From: Gracilariopsis chorda | Taxonomy: Eukaryota; Rhodophyta; Florideophyceae; Gracilariales; Gracilariaceae | Assembly: GCA_003194525.1 (NCBI GenBank) | Contig: NBIV01000648.1 | Span: forward strand, 1 to 29,699 | Reading direction: 5' to 3' | DNA length: 29,699 nucleotides | Shown: positions 19,321 to 29,075 of the stretch, in pieces | Numbering within the stretch: the stretch's first letter is position 1 | How the letters are laid out: each line of letters opens with the position of its first letter | Notes under the pieces: generated by a model | Told to the model about the DNA's origin: nothing | Database searches by the model: none | Seen by the model: only the letters and a program-made list of their open reading frames with translations | Position numbers and translations under genes: made by a program

Positions 19321-20379
19321 AAGCAGCCCAAATCCCAGGAGGTGGTGCTCAATGTGAATGGTTCTAATAAGACAGGCACACACAACGACTAGCAGCAACA
19401 AGAGCCGCAGGCGCAGAACGACATTCGTGCATACATGCGAGCGCGTGTGGTGGGCGCCGTCAACGCAGCTTGGAGAATTTTCGAGTTTCGACATGTTAAC
19501 ATCGTACCACAAGTAGAGATACTGGCCATATACCTAGAAGGAGAGCGAAAGTTTCTGCTCAGAGGTCCAAATCACATCCATTGCGCATCGCCACCGTCTA
19601 CGTTGGAGAGGTACCTTGCAAGGCCCGAAGCATATGCGAACCTCGGCTACCTTTCGTACTTTGAAAAATTTCAATTGTATCTCACGCTTCCAGCCCGCCT
19701 GCTCAACCAATACGACGAAGACAGCACTCAGGTGCCCATAGACAACTGCGATCGGCCTATGTACGTGGTAGAGCGCACGGAATACGAGCAGTCCGTCGCA
19801 AAGATCAGAGGTGTTTCACCGTCGGACATTGAGCTCTTTGCTCTGCGCTTGCTGCTCATGAATCACTGCTCGAGCTCTTATGAACACGCAAAGACTTTCA
19901 ACGGACAGCAGTATGGGGGGTATCGTGAAACTGCTATTGTAAGCGGACTGCTCGCGGACAGATCCGAGTTTCATATTGCATTTCAAGAAGCAGTGCAGAT
20001 CTACAGCACGTCCTCCGAGCTACGACTTCTCGTTGTCACACTATACCAACAAGGCTCAGACCCAGAGACAATGGCCGTCGGAAACTGGGAGGCGCTATGT
20101 AGCGACATACATACAGGAAATGAGCAGCTACGAAAGCAAGAAATGTATCGACGTGTGGTGGACATCTCAGACCGGCACGGTGGGCAACTGCTTCTTGATC
20201 ACAGCTTCTACTCCCAACACCTACAGCAGTATCATACAGCATTGACTGAGGCGAATCGAGCTACAACAACTCGAGACGCGCGGGTGGTGCGAAATTCGTC
20301 AACTTTGCAGTCAAGGTACGTTACCTCAAAAACTCGCCAAATAAAAGTCATTGACAATGTCATTGCCGCATGGCAACAA

Positions 20380-21828
20380 CTACAGGCGCTGCAGGAGCGA
20401 ACAAGCACTCCTGGAAACTTGTTCTTTGTGCAAGGATCCGCAGGAACCGGAAAGACATACGTGCTCAACCTTCATGATATCGCTGAGTCGGAAGGAATGC
20501 TTGCCGAAATGACTGCTACAACAGGCATTGCCGTTTTGTTATACGAAGGTGGCCACACTTTATATAGCCTGCTAGGACTGCGTGTAGCTGATAGGGACAG
20601 CGCAAGCAGCACTATAGCCACTTTTTCAAAGTACGGTCCCCGATCTCAACGTGCCGAACTGCTACGCGAAATACAACTGCTCTTCTTCGATGAGGCGTCC
20701 ATGCTCTCACGAAAGCTGTTCGAACTCATGGATGCGTTACTCAAAGATCTCCGCTGCATTGAAATGGAAAACTCGTCCCCTTTTGGGGGCTTGACCATCG
20801 TTCTATCCGGCTACTACTCCCAGCTGCTTCCAGTGGTGCCGCAGGGGTACATGGAGGCCGAGCCAAGTGGAAATGTGACACGAGTGTACGCAAACATTCT
20901 CAACAGATTGCCGTGGAAGAGTTGTCTGTGGACATTGTGCTTAGCTCAAGTGCTGTACCTCACCAAACAAGTACGACAAGCCAATGATCCGGCATTTGCG
21001 TCGCTGTTACGTTCCATTGCACGCAACACAATATCCAACAACGCTCCAATACCACTCAGATCTATCGGTTTCATGCAAACTGCCTACCAATTCCTGTGGA
21101 AGTGGCTCACAACACGACGCAAGAAGGATGTGGATCTCAGCAAAATGCTCATTGCGTCCACAAATCAGTTGATCCATGAACACAATGCGGCAGCGCTGGA
21201 TCTGTTTCCTGGTGAACCCTTCGCTCTTCCGTCAGCGACAACATTGCAACCTGACCGTGGACAGAACCCAGAGTCTGACTTCACCAGTACTATCGTCCCC
21301 GAGTTTACATATCAGTATGCGCCTACTGCAGTACCGCCTCATAACTTGGACTTGGAGATCGGTGTGCCAGTTACAGTCATTCGGAACGTGCTGTGTCCTG
21401 CTGTGGTCAACGGAAAGCTGTTCGTAGTCGTGCGTGTCCATCAAATTACGATGCAGGTGGCTCAGTTCGACGAAAACGGACTGGTTCTGGAACGACAGCT
21501 CCTACATCGTATCGACTTCGAGTTTTCTTTCGCAGATATTCGCATGATTCGAAGGCATTTCCCCATTCGTCTCGCGTTTGCAGCTACTGTTCACAAAAGA
21601 CAGGGAAAGACCTTGGATGGCTTCGTTCTGGATGGGCGATCCAACTTCTTCTGCGCCGGTCAGTTGTAGATCGCATTGTCTCGCGTTCGAAGGAACGACC
21701 ATGTGCTGCTCCTGCATGACCCGCGGCTTACATCCGCGAATGCCCACACAATTCAATCCATATGTGTGGCCATCGCGAACCCATTGCTCCCTGAAGCCAT
21801 TCAGTTCTGCATCCCTCCAGAACCTTAA
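20380..21828 (+). other. Pif1-like helicase domain of Helitron 1
   Basis: Superfamily 1 5'-3' helicase domain. Walker A GSAGTGKT is at 20434-20457; Walker B LLFFDEAS has Asp-Glu at 20689-20694. Motif III reads GYYSQLLPVVP: the conserved Asp of the GDxxQ pattern is Tyr here (TAC 20812-20814), while Helitron 2 keeps GAC at the matching codon (23117-23119). RNVLCPAVVNGKLF and AFAATVHKRQGKTLDGF follow. In the last motif the Tyr codon of QLYxALSRV is TAG (21667-21669); Helitron 2 has TAC. After the stop, coding similarity continues to TAA at 21826-21828. Confidence 0.9.
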
Positions 21829-21951
21829 TCATATTTCTTGCGTCCTTCATTCATTGAATTAAACTACTTGCTTTTCTGCTTCTGCTTTTTGCACCTTTTT
21901 TTCTTCCCACCGCGTTTTACCACTCCTCCACCGCGGCACGCAGCGCTGCCC

Positions 21952-21975
21952 GCGGCCGAAAGCCGCTCTCTCTTG
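21952..21975 (+). other. Helitron 1 3' terminal hairpin and end
   Basis: A five-bp GC stem with a CGAAA loop (21952-21966) is followed by nine bases ending CTTG, then T. In Helitrons this hairpin acts as the transposition terminator. The same structure closes Helitron 2 at 24259-24282, with loop CGAAC. Confidence 0.75.
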
Positions 21976-22292
21976 TATCCCTATTATTGGTTGTCAGAGG
22001 GCCAAGCGATAGTCAACACGCAGTCGGTGACCAGCGTCATGTTCCGAATTATTTATCTGCAATTCTCTCTGAACTGTAGCTAAAAACGCAGATTCTATGC
22101 TTTCACAAATTTACAGTAATCTAGCATTGAAGGTATTGTCTTCGTCTCACGTCAAACAGGAACGACATAAAACGGTCAGGTCTGAGCGAAACCAGGTCGT
22201 CATCTCCAAGCCCTCTGGTATCTTTCTGTCTTAGCCATTGTCTTGTGCCTTTCATCCGAACGCAGTCAACGGTAGAAAGACTTGGCTACATA
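21976..22292. other. Spacer between the two Helitrons
   Basis: About 317 bp without open frames of note, repeats or recognisable motifs. It is probably host or older repeat DNA that separated the two insertions. Confidence 0.5.
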
Positions 22293-22293
22293 T

Positions 22294-22342
22294 CAACACC
22301 CCCCGTACTATAGTGATTTACACATGCATAAGGGGGGTGTTG
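22294..22342. repeat. 11-bp inverted repeat at Helitron 2 5' end
   Basis: CAACACCCCCC (22294-22304) pairs perfectly with GGGGGGTGTTG (22332-22342) around 27 nt. It begins one base after the proposed 5' T. The matching part of Helitron 1 no longer has these arms. Confidence 0.8.
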
Positions 22343-22593
22343 TTGATTAACTGGAGGCGTTGCGCCAAAAAATCCCCTTGCACGCCCCCATCAGCGAATG
22401 CAATTTTCACGCCTCCCCGTCAATTAAAACATTCAGCACCAGCAGCAAAGCGTTCAGCGTATTAGCTGCTGCTGGTGCATGTTGAATTTGCAATGGCTGC
22501 TGAATGGCTTGCAATACAATCAATTGTAGTGCCAGCCACCCAGCAGCAAAACCTGGCTGTTCATTCCGACACGTTCCGACACGTGGCAAATTG

Positions 22594-22673
22594 TACTGCG
22601 CCAGTGCAGTGTATACTGAAGTTTCATTGCAGACAGGCCTGCAACAGACGTATCTACTGCACTGGCGCAGTAC
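22594..22673. repeat. Perfect 18-bp inverted repeat in Helitron 2 5' region
   Basis: GTACTGCGCCAGTGCAGT (22594-22611) pairs with its complement at 22656-22673 around a 44-nt loop. Helitron 1 has the right arm almost intact (CGCACTGGCGCAGT near 15740) but a degraded left arm. It may be a promoter or replication-related structure. Confidence 0.85.
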
Positions 22674-22814
22674 CAAATGTATCTCGCTTGCTGACCCTAA
22701 CCACTATTTTGCATCCCATTCAGGCTTGGCCAATAGCGCAGTGTTGTAACCTTTTCTACTTAGGGCACTGTTGCTGGCCTAGGATCTAAGAAAGGCTAAA
22801 GCTTTTGTGCAGGT

Positions 22815-24136
22815 CGTCTGCTACAACAGGCATTACACCATCGTTGTACAAAATTGGCCACACTTTACGTAGCCTGCTTGGACTGGGTGTAGCTAACAAG
22901 GACAGTACAAGCAGCACTACAGCCACTTTTTCAAAGTATGGTCCCCGATCTCAACGTGCAGAACTGCTACGTGAAATACAACTGCTCGTCTTGAATGAGA
23001 CTTCCATGCTCTCATGAAAGCTCTTTGAACTCATGGATGCCTTGCTTAAAGATCTTGGCTGCACTGGAATGAAAACCCTGCCTCCCTTTAGGGACTTGAC
23101 CATCGTTCTAGCTGGCGACTACTCCCAGCTGCTTCCAGTTGTGCCGGAAGTAAACATGGATGCTGCGCCGAGTGGTCATGTAAGACGAGTGTACACAACC
23201 ATTCTCAACGATTTGCCGTGAAAAAGTGATCTGTGGTCATTCTGCTCAGTTCAGGTGCTGTACCTCACCGAAGAAGTACGCCAAGCCGATGATCTGGCAC
23301 TTGCGTCGCTGCTACGTTCCATTGCGCGCACACCACAATATCCAATAACTCTGCAGTACCACTCAAATCTACGGGTGGCGTGCAAAACGCTTATCAAATC
23401 CTGTGGAAGTGGCTCACAACACGTCGCAAGGAGGATGTGGATCTCAGCAAAATGCTCATTGCGTCCACAAATCAGTTGATCCATGAACACAATGCGGCAG
23501 CGCTGGATCTCTTTCCTGGTGAACCCTTCGCTCTTCCGTCAGCTATGACTGTACAACCTGACGGTGGACAGAACCCAGAGCCCAAGGTCACCAATACTTT
23601 TGTTCCCAAGTTATCATATCAGTATGAAACTACTGGAGTACCACCTCATAACTTGGGCTTGCAGATTGGTGTGCAAGTTATGGTAATTCGGAACATGCTT
23701 CATCCTGCTGTGGTCAATGAAAAGCTGTTATTAGTCGTGCGTGTTTGATAAGTTTACGATGCAGGTGGCTCTATTTGACGAGAACGGACAGGTGCTAGAA
23801 CGACAGCTCCTGGATCGTATCGACTTCGAGTTTTCTTTCGCCAACATTCACATGATTCGAAGGCATTTCCCCATTGGTCTTGCATTTGCAGCTACTGTTC
23901 ACCAATCACAGAGAAAGACGTTGGATAGCTTGGTTGGGATTTGCAATCCAATTTCTTCTGCGCTGGTCAGTTGTACGTCGCATTGTCGCGCGTTCGAAGG
24001 AACGACCATGTGCTGCTCCTGTATGACCCGCAGCTTACATCTGCGAATGCGCACACAATTCAACCCATGTATGTGGCCATCGTGAATCCATTGCTGCCTG
24101 AATCCATTCAGTTCTCCATCCCTCCACAACCATCAT
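22815..24136 (+). pseudogene. Helicase C-terminal fragment in Helitron 2
   Basis: Homologous to 20510-21828 of Helitron 1, but lacking Walker A. Walker B is altered (LLVLNETS in place of LLFFDEAS). Motif III is well kept (AGDYSQLLPVVP), as is the final motif, QLYVALSRVRRNDHVLLL. Stops include TGA at about 23016 (a CGA codon in Helitron 1) and TGA at about 23220 (TGG in Helitron 1). Frame changes occur near 23340, 23745 and 23930. The fragment cannot encode a helicase. It is useful as an independent witness for residues lost in Helitron 1. Confidence 0.88.
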
Positions 24137-24282
24137 CATATTTCTTGCGTTCTTCGTTCATTGAATTAAACTACTTGCCTCTGCTTTTTGTTTTGTCCAC
24201 CATTTTTTTCTTCCTATCGCTTTTTATCACTCCTCCACCGCAGCGCCCAGTGCCGCCGGCGGCCGAACGCCGCTTTCTCTTG

Positions 24283-24409
24283 TTGGTGTGTCTTGAAATT
24301 TGTTTGGGGCGCTGTCTGCGGCTCGTTACAATCCTTTATTGTCATGGGAGACCATGCCCTCTGTTCAGCGCCCTCCTCCGCTTCCCATGCTTTGATTTCT
24401 GTTATTTCC
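24283..24409. other. Short spacer between Helitron 2 and right Gypsy LTR
   Basis: 127 bp with nothing recognisable. It begins right after the Helitron 3' end and stops at the LTR boundary. Confidence 0.5.
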
Positions 24410-25215
24410 TGTGGTGCAATGCCCCAAAGAGGAAAAACACCGAAAGACGTTCGGGATCTTCCTCTCACGAGGTGAACCCAGTTGGGTAGAGCCCTCCCAG
24501 AGGTGTCACGGCGAAGCCGGTTTGTAAGACCAGGGACACCTGTCGCGACTCGCGCAGGGAGGTGAAGGCGAAGAATCGGTATCCGCGTGAGCGGGGTGTG
24601 ATCCTCAGTAGAGGTATGTTTCCACGTAAGTGGGGGTGTGTGAGCGGATGCGCACACGAGGCCGCGGATAGCGGGAGGTGCTAGCCTAAAAAGGAGAAAA
24701 AGAAGGGCGAAGTGAGTCGCGAGAGCGACGGGGACGAATGACGATGCCCGGTAACAATATCCCTATACAGGGCGAAACACCAATGCAATTGGAACAATTA
24801 TACTCCCAGTGATGGGTCCCTTTAGATGTGCAAGGGGGTTAGATGTCCCGTGGTTTTACGGCGTTTCCCTCCAAGGAGGAGTAGAGTACGCGCGCAAGCG
24901 CGGTAACAACTAGAGCCAATTCCCCCAGGTTGGGGTCCCTTTTGGGGAGGGTTTACTGGTGCAACGGCAGTGCGCCGTCGCACTAAGTACTAGCTTCCCA
25001 GAAATGGGTGTGAAAATAATAAGTAATATTAGCTAAAATACTCCACATTTCGTGGCAACATCCACTACTGTGGCCAACCGCCAATTGACCCAAAACGGTG
25101 TCCCACGTGTCCATATCCTCCATAGTGGGCGTAGTTCATATACAAACTACACAACCGATAATATCGGGAAAGCGTTCAAGTACCAAGAATCCCTCCCTGA
25201 GGGCGTTGCACTACA
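24410..25215 (-). repeat. 3' LTR of right Gypsy copy, 806 bp
   Basis: On the minus strand it starts TGTAGTGCAACG at 25215 and ends CACCACA at 24410. It is colinear with the left LTR, with scattered substitutions and indels; the most divergent part matches left positions around 9990-10070. The flanking bases after the end differ from those of the left copy, which confirms independent insertions. Confidence 0.88.
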
Positions 25216-25216
25216 T

Positions 25217-25228
25217 ATCCCCCCCCTA
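25217..25228 (-). promoter_or_regulatory. Polypurine tract of right Gypsy copy
   Basis: Eight G on the minus strand, flanked by A, just before the LTR start. It matches the left tract with one extra G. Confidence 0.8.
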
Positions 25229-25271
25229 AGACGGGAAAACGACCGCGGACGCGGAGGGTTCCCAGACGAAA

Positions 25272-25334
25272 ATGGGTGATAAAAGCGCGTACGCGTCTCC
25301 GGTTCTTCTTTCCTGGCATAGCCGGCTATTGTAG
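25272..25334 (+). pseudogene. Remnant of the antisense ORF in the right copy
   Basis: The ATG and the first codons (MGDKSAYAS) correspond to the start of the left antisense ORF (MGDNSACFVS). After the AGAACC junction the frame runs into the pol-side flank and stops at TAG 25332-25334 after 20 codons. The body of the gene is gone, so this copy cannot make the protein. Confidence 0.75.
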
Positions 25335-25471
25335 TATAGTGTTGTGGGGAGCTAGCTGCTCCCTTGAATAAACTTTCCCGTTTTGAACGGTGATTCTCAT
25401 TTGAGTTCCCCGTCTTCGACGGACCTTGCCTTGTTATTCCTTTCCTATCGCCCTCCGTTCGCGCGGCAACG

Positions 25472-25679
25472 TTACCCAACTTGGGCATTAACCAGCGTGG
25501 CTGGGGCTGCAGTTCCCGTTTGACGGTGGTATCGCAGGACCTGTGACCGTGGGAGGTGTTCAATTGGCTCCCACGTATCCCCACTGGGGTCATACCCGTA
25601 CCAGCGGACGCGGTATTGTAGAATACCCATCCTGGTCCCAGGTGTGTCCGACAAGTCGGTCTACTACGAACTCTCGTTC
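25472..25679 (-). pseudogene. pol (CHD): Chromodomain of right Gypsy copy, one-base insertion
   Basis: EREFVVDRLVGHTWDQDG is in one frame and LQYRVRWYGYDPSGDTWEPI in another. One extra G in GATGGG near 25625 separates them; the left copy has GATGG and an open frame. Otherwise the domain is nearly identical to that at 7299-7505. Confidence 0.88.
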
Positions 25680-27380
25680 GTAGACCTGCCGGCCGTGCCG
25701 GGTGGTGGTTGTACTTCCTTGCGGGGGCTGCCCGCTGTGCGGTATAATGTCCCTTAGCAGGGTGTTCGGCGATAACTCCGACGTTGCCGTGCGCTGTCCT
25801 AGTGGCCGCTGCTCATGCGGGAAAATATCCCTCAAGAGGGTGTGTGGTGTCACGGTTTTCACCGGCAAGTCATTCCCCATTGAGGCAGGTTCATTTCCGC
25901 TTTCGCGGTATTGCGGGCGAACCGCCAGTCGGCGGGGGACTTGGGTTTCGACCTTCGCGGTTGTGCTCACGAACCGCGAGTTTGCGGGAAGATGACCGCT
26001 CCTGCGGGATCGGCATTTCCACAATCCCTTTGGGGGTCCCGTGCGACACGGTGATTGGGTGGCGAACCGCCTCCCTGCCAGGCGCACGAGCGCTCCGCAC
26101 CATACGTTCCGGTGATGCCGTGGTGTCCCCGGCTACTGACGGGTTGCCTGGGGCTAACTCCGGACACCGGTATTTTTGGTCAAAATTCCCCTTTGGGGGT
26201 GCCAGGCAGGTGCCGATGATCCCCTTTTCAGAGGAATTGCCGCTAAGCGCGGTGCACCATCTCCATGAGGAGGAGCAGCGTCCGGTACGACCGGTTTCGA
26301 GCGTGCGATGGCGCGCGTTATTCCCGAGTTCCTCGGTTCTTCGCCGCAGCGTTGCGGGGGTTGGCGCAAATTATTCCCCGTAGCGGGGGGCTTCGATTCC
26401 GTCAACGATGGGAGGCGTTTCCGGTGCTTGCGAGCCAGGGCTTAAAGCTTCGACTGCGGCTTGGCTGCTTTTTTCCCCAGGTTCGGGTGTGGGATTTCCC
26501 AGCGGCGCTGGTGTATCTGGGCGCCTCTTCTCCGCAGGGCGCGGGTCTGATCGACCTGATTGAACCGCTTCCGCGGGACTTCCGCCAACGGCGGCTTCGA
26601 GGCATCGCCCTGCTCAGGGGATTAGGGGCAATCGTCACCATACTCCCTTATCGGGGATCCTCCCCTGACAGGGGTGTGCGGTAGTTGCGCTTCAACTTCC
26701 CGTGTAGCACGGTATATTCCCGCGTTTGTGGCGATGTTTCCGGGGATGGATCGGGCGATTGCCTTTCCGCTGCTGCGGTATTGGAGTGAGGCTTCTCGTT
26801 TTCCCGTGACAAACGGTTTATTTGCCGCTTTTGCGGGCCTGCGCGTCTGGTTCCTGTTGCACAGCACTGCCCGGAACGGGGGATTAGTGTCGCGTGACAT
26901 ACTCCGTGCTCCACGGTCAGTGTTCGTATGTTACGGTGTGTTTCCCGTTGCGACGGCGATATCGTTCCTCGAAAACGAGTGTTCTCCTCCCCCTCCTTAG
27001 ACGGAGCGGCGGGATAAGTGATAACATTCCCCGCCTGGCGGGTATAGATGCGCGCCAGTGGGGCAGACGTGGTAGGGGCGGGCGCTGAGGCGCCCGAATT
27101 ACCCGGCTGAGCCGGTGAGTCCGACAGAGTCGGTAGGTCTGAGAGTCCCCGGCTGGGGTGTGGTAGTACCGTAGGTCTAGTACTCCCGGATGGTTCCGGT
27201 GTTGCAGAGTCCGTAGAAACGGGGTTGCCTGGATCCAGGGCTACCTCTGACGAGGAGGAGGGGCAAGGACAACACGATCACGGGAAATCCGTTCGTGCGT
27301 GTCGCCCTCTCTACCACGACAGTGTCGGTGTTAACAGAGATGACCTTGAAGGGTCCATCCGCCACAGGCGAGAGTTGTGA
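25680..27380 (-). pseudogene. Tether and GPY/F module of right Gypsy copy
   Basis: GPY/F residues (MADGPFKVISVNTDTVVVE) lie near 27300-27365. The long tether follows towards 25680, including both TLLRDI(F/I)PH repeats. Frames are interrupted at several single-base differences from the left copy. The segment keeps most hairpins seen in the left copy. Confidence 0.75.
26604..26759 (-). other. 156-bp segment present only in the right copy
   Basis: Between two CGAT-ending flanks (CGCCCGAT and GGGCGAT on the minus strand) the right copy has 156 bp missing at left position about 6374. The length is 52 codons, so it is in frame. It contains hairpins of the same type (CCCCT-GTC-AGGGG). It is either an ancestral part lost from the left through the short repeat, or a gain here. 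Confidence 0.75.
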
Positions 27381-27625
27381 CGCTTCTCCCGTTCCGGGTT
27401 GTAGTACTCCTTCCTGATGAAGACGTAGTTATTTGCCCGAATCGGGGGGTCTTTCCTCGCAAGCGAGCGTCAAAATCCCGCTTGTAAGCGGCTTGGCCCG
27501 TGCCATAGACTTCCGCGCAGCGGGGAACAGCTTGGAAAGCCATTGCTTCCATTGCTGCTGGTAGATACCCACAGATGGAAATTGTCCAAGGTAGCTTGGG
27601 GTTCCAGCGCCACAGGCGGGGGTGT

Positions 27626-28330
27626 TCTAGATAGAACCAACTCGAATGGCGAAACTCCGGTAGTCCGGTGTACCTGCGTATTGTACGCGTAGGTTACCGC
27701 ATCAGCGTAGAGATCCCAATTTAGTTGGGTGGTCAGCGACGTAGGAACGTAACGCCGCGAGTAACGTCCGGTTAAACCGTTCAACTTGCCCATTACACTG
27801 GGGGTGGTAGGTAGTCGTGAACAAGTTCTTGACATCCAGGATGCGACAAACATCCTGGAAGAACTTGCTCACGAACTGCTTCCCGTTGTCGGAGAGCACC
27901 TCCACAGGGGGACCGTAGACAAAAATCCAGTGCGTCACCAGAGCCTGGGCACCGTGAGAGCGGTTATCCTCCGAAGAGGGACAGTCTGTACCAGCTTAGA
28001 AAAGCGGTCAGTGATGACAAGTAGAAACTTTTTTCCACGTTTTGTGGTGAGTAGTGGTCCGAGAATATCAATTGCGATAAACTCGAGTGGCGCCCTTGCG
28101 GGGAATAGTTTCATCTTCTTCGCATTTTTGCGGAGTTTGACGCGATTCTTCGCGCATTCGCTACAAAACCGCACAGTTGCGTAGCAATCCACCGCCATTG
28201 CGGGCCAGTAGAAATCCCTTCGCAGGGTTAGGTAGAGTTTCCTCCCACCTGGGTGACCTCCGATGGGGCGTAATGTGATAGATGTAACACCCGCGAATGC
28301 AGGGAATGAGGTACCACAATCTGTGGGCGG
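27626..28330 (-). pseudogene. pol (IN): Integrase of right Gypsy copy
   Basis: H2C2: the His segment (SRVLHLSHYAP) is followed by a frame change where one C is missing near 28262, then AVDCYATVRFCSECAKNR. Core: LEFIAIDILGPLLTTKRG, VLSDNGKQFVSKFF and NGQVERFNRTLL give the complete D,D,E set. Further frame changes lie near 27952 (one G missing) and 27715. The catalytic residues are all present. Confidence 0.9.
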
Positions 28331-29075
28331 GCTTCGACCTTTCTTACGAGGTAGCCTTTGTCGTTTACCCCGAAAGGGAGATCTTCAACACCGTTGATAC
28401 GGGCACGAATTCTCGTACAGAATGGGTCGCCGAATTGTTCTCGGATCATTTCTTCCGGTGATACCGGTACAAAGTTTCCCGGTAACGGGTTCTCAGATTT
28501 ATCTCGCGATGCGAGTAGTTCGTCAAAATCAGCATCCTCGTCCCAGGTTTCTGGCCTAGCCTCGACGGCATATTCCGGATCATCCGGGTTTATAGCCATG
28601 TAACATGGGACTTCATCATCCTCCGTTGGGAGTGCTTCCCCACTTGTGGGTAACCGCGATAAAGCGTCGGCCTGGGTGTTCTGCGCACCCTTTTTTATAA
28701 ATGACTTGAAAGTCATATTTCGCGAGGCGGAGTCTCCAGCGCATGAGGCGTCCCGACGGGTCGGAGATATTCATCAACCACCTCAATTAGGAATGATCCG
28801 TGTACACGGTGAAGTGAATTCCCATAAGGTAGGGGCGCATAGTGGTCATCGCCCATACGACGGCGAGGCACTCTTTCTCCGATACGGAGTAGTGCCGCTC
28901 ATGAACATTGAGCGAACGTGACCAATAACCAATTGGATTTCGTTCCCCCTCGGGGGTGGTTTGAAAAAGAGCACACCCGACTTGGTAGTCGCTCGAGTCC
29001 GTATCTACGGAGTATGGCAACCCAAGTTTTGGGAGATGTAGGATTGGTGCTGATGTGACAGCCTCCTTTAAGGAG
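28331..29075 (-). pseudogene. pol (RH): RNase H and linker of right Gypsy copy
   Basis: VDTDSSDYQVGCALFQTTPE (first catalytic Asp), YWSRSLN, SEKECLAVVWAMTTMRPYL and FTVYTDHS are in one frame (28787-29020). A break near 28786 separates the rest. FIKKGAQNTQADALSRLPTS and an acidic linker (28228-28716) follow in an open frame. This copy preserves the N-terminal RNase H part that is scrambled in the left copy. Confidence 0.88.

Larger units (their letters stand above)
16498..21828 (+). pseudogene. RepHel: Helitron replication initiator-helicase, multiple breaks
   Basis: One former protein of about 1,770 codons that would nick, replicate and mobilise the Helitron. Order: AT-hook-like GAGRPRR and Pro-rich repeats (16498-17160); a Cys-rich region, CGRCGEHSHTPSSC then CKYCSC (17314-17412); a Helitron_like_N domain (about 17900-18790; FTLLYPYGDQPEPFDIGLFL, LPSQFAEMGRIFLPDD); a Rep HUH nuclease; and a Pif1-type helicase. 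Stops: TAA 16951, TAA 17218, TGA 18789, TAA 19127, TAG 19390 and TAG 21667. Frameshifts lie near 17880 (at a CAA run), 18835 and 19293. After each break the homologous sequence resumes, so these are mutations rather than gene ends. The 5' limit is uncertain: no ATG is found near 16498, and an upstream exon is possible. Confidence 0.87.
15381..21975 (+). mobile_element. Helitron 1, nearly full length, decayed
   Basis: A rolling-circle transposon with a RepHel gene. Its ends were set by comparison with Helitron 2. The 3' end has a GC hairpin, GCGGC-CGAAA-GCCGC (21952-21966), then TCTCTCTTG and a flanking T (21976). Helitron 2 ends with the same arrangement, and the two sequences diverge right after it. 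A hairpin about 10 nt before the end is the Helitron hallmark; the final CTTG departs from the usual CTRR. The 5' end is placed at a TC at 15381 preceded by A (Helitrons insert between A and T). Homology to Helitron 2 runs weakly back to this area. The 5' boundary is less certain than the 3' one. Confidence 0.8.
22293..24282 (+). mobile_element. Helitron 2, internally deleted, non-autonomous
   Basis: A 2 kb derivative of the Helitron 1 family. It starts TCAACACCCCCC after an A, follows the 5' region of Helitron 1 (from about 22338), jumps to the helicase (22820 onward matches 20515 onward) and ends with the same 3' hairpin, GCGGC-CGAAC-GCCGC, plus TTTCTCTTG. The N-domain and Rep are missing, so it could move only with help. 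The junction carries GCTACAA, which occurs at both Helitron 1 break positions (15899-15905 and 20515-20521). Confidence 0.78.

Noticed and set aside
22650..22690. A TGGCGCAGT sequence resembling a tRNA/SINE A box, also near 15745.
   Set aside because: No matching B box or cloverleaf is visible nearby, so a tRNA or SINE cannot be supported.
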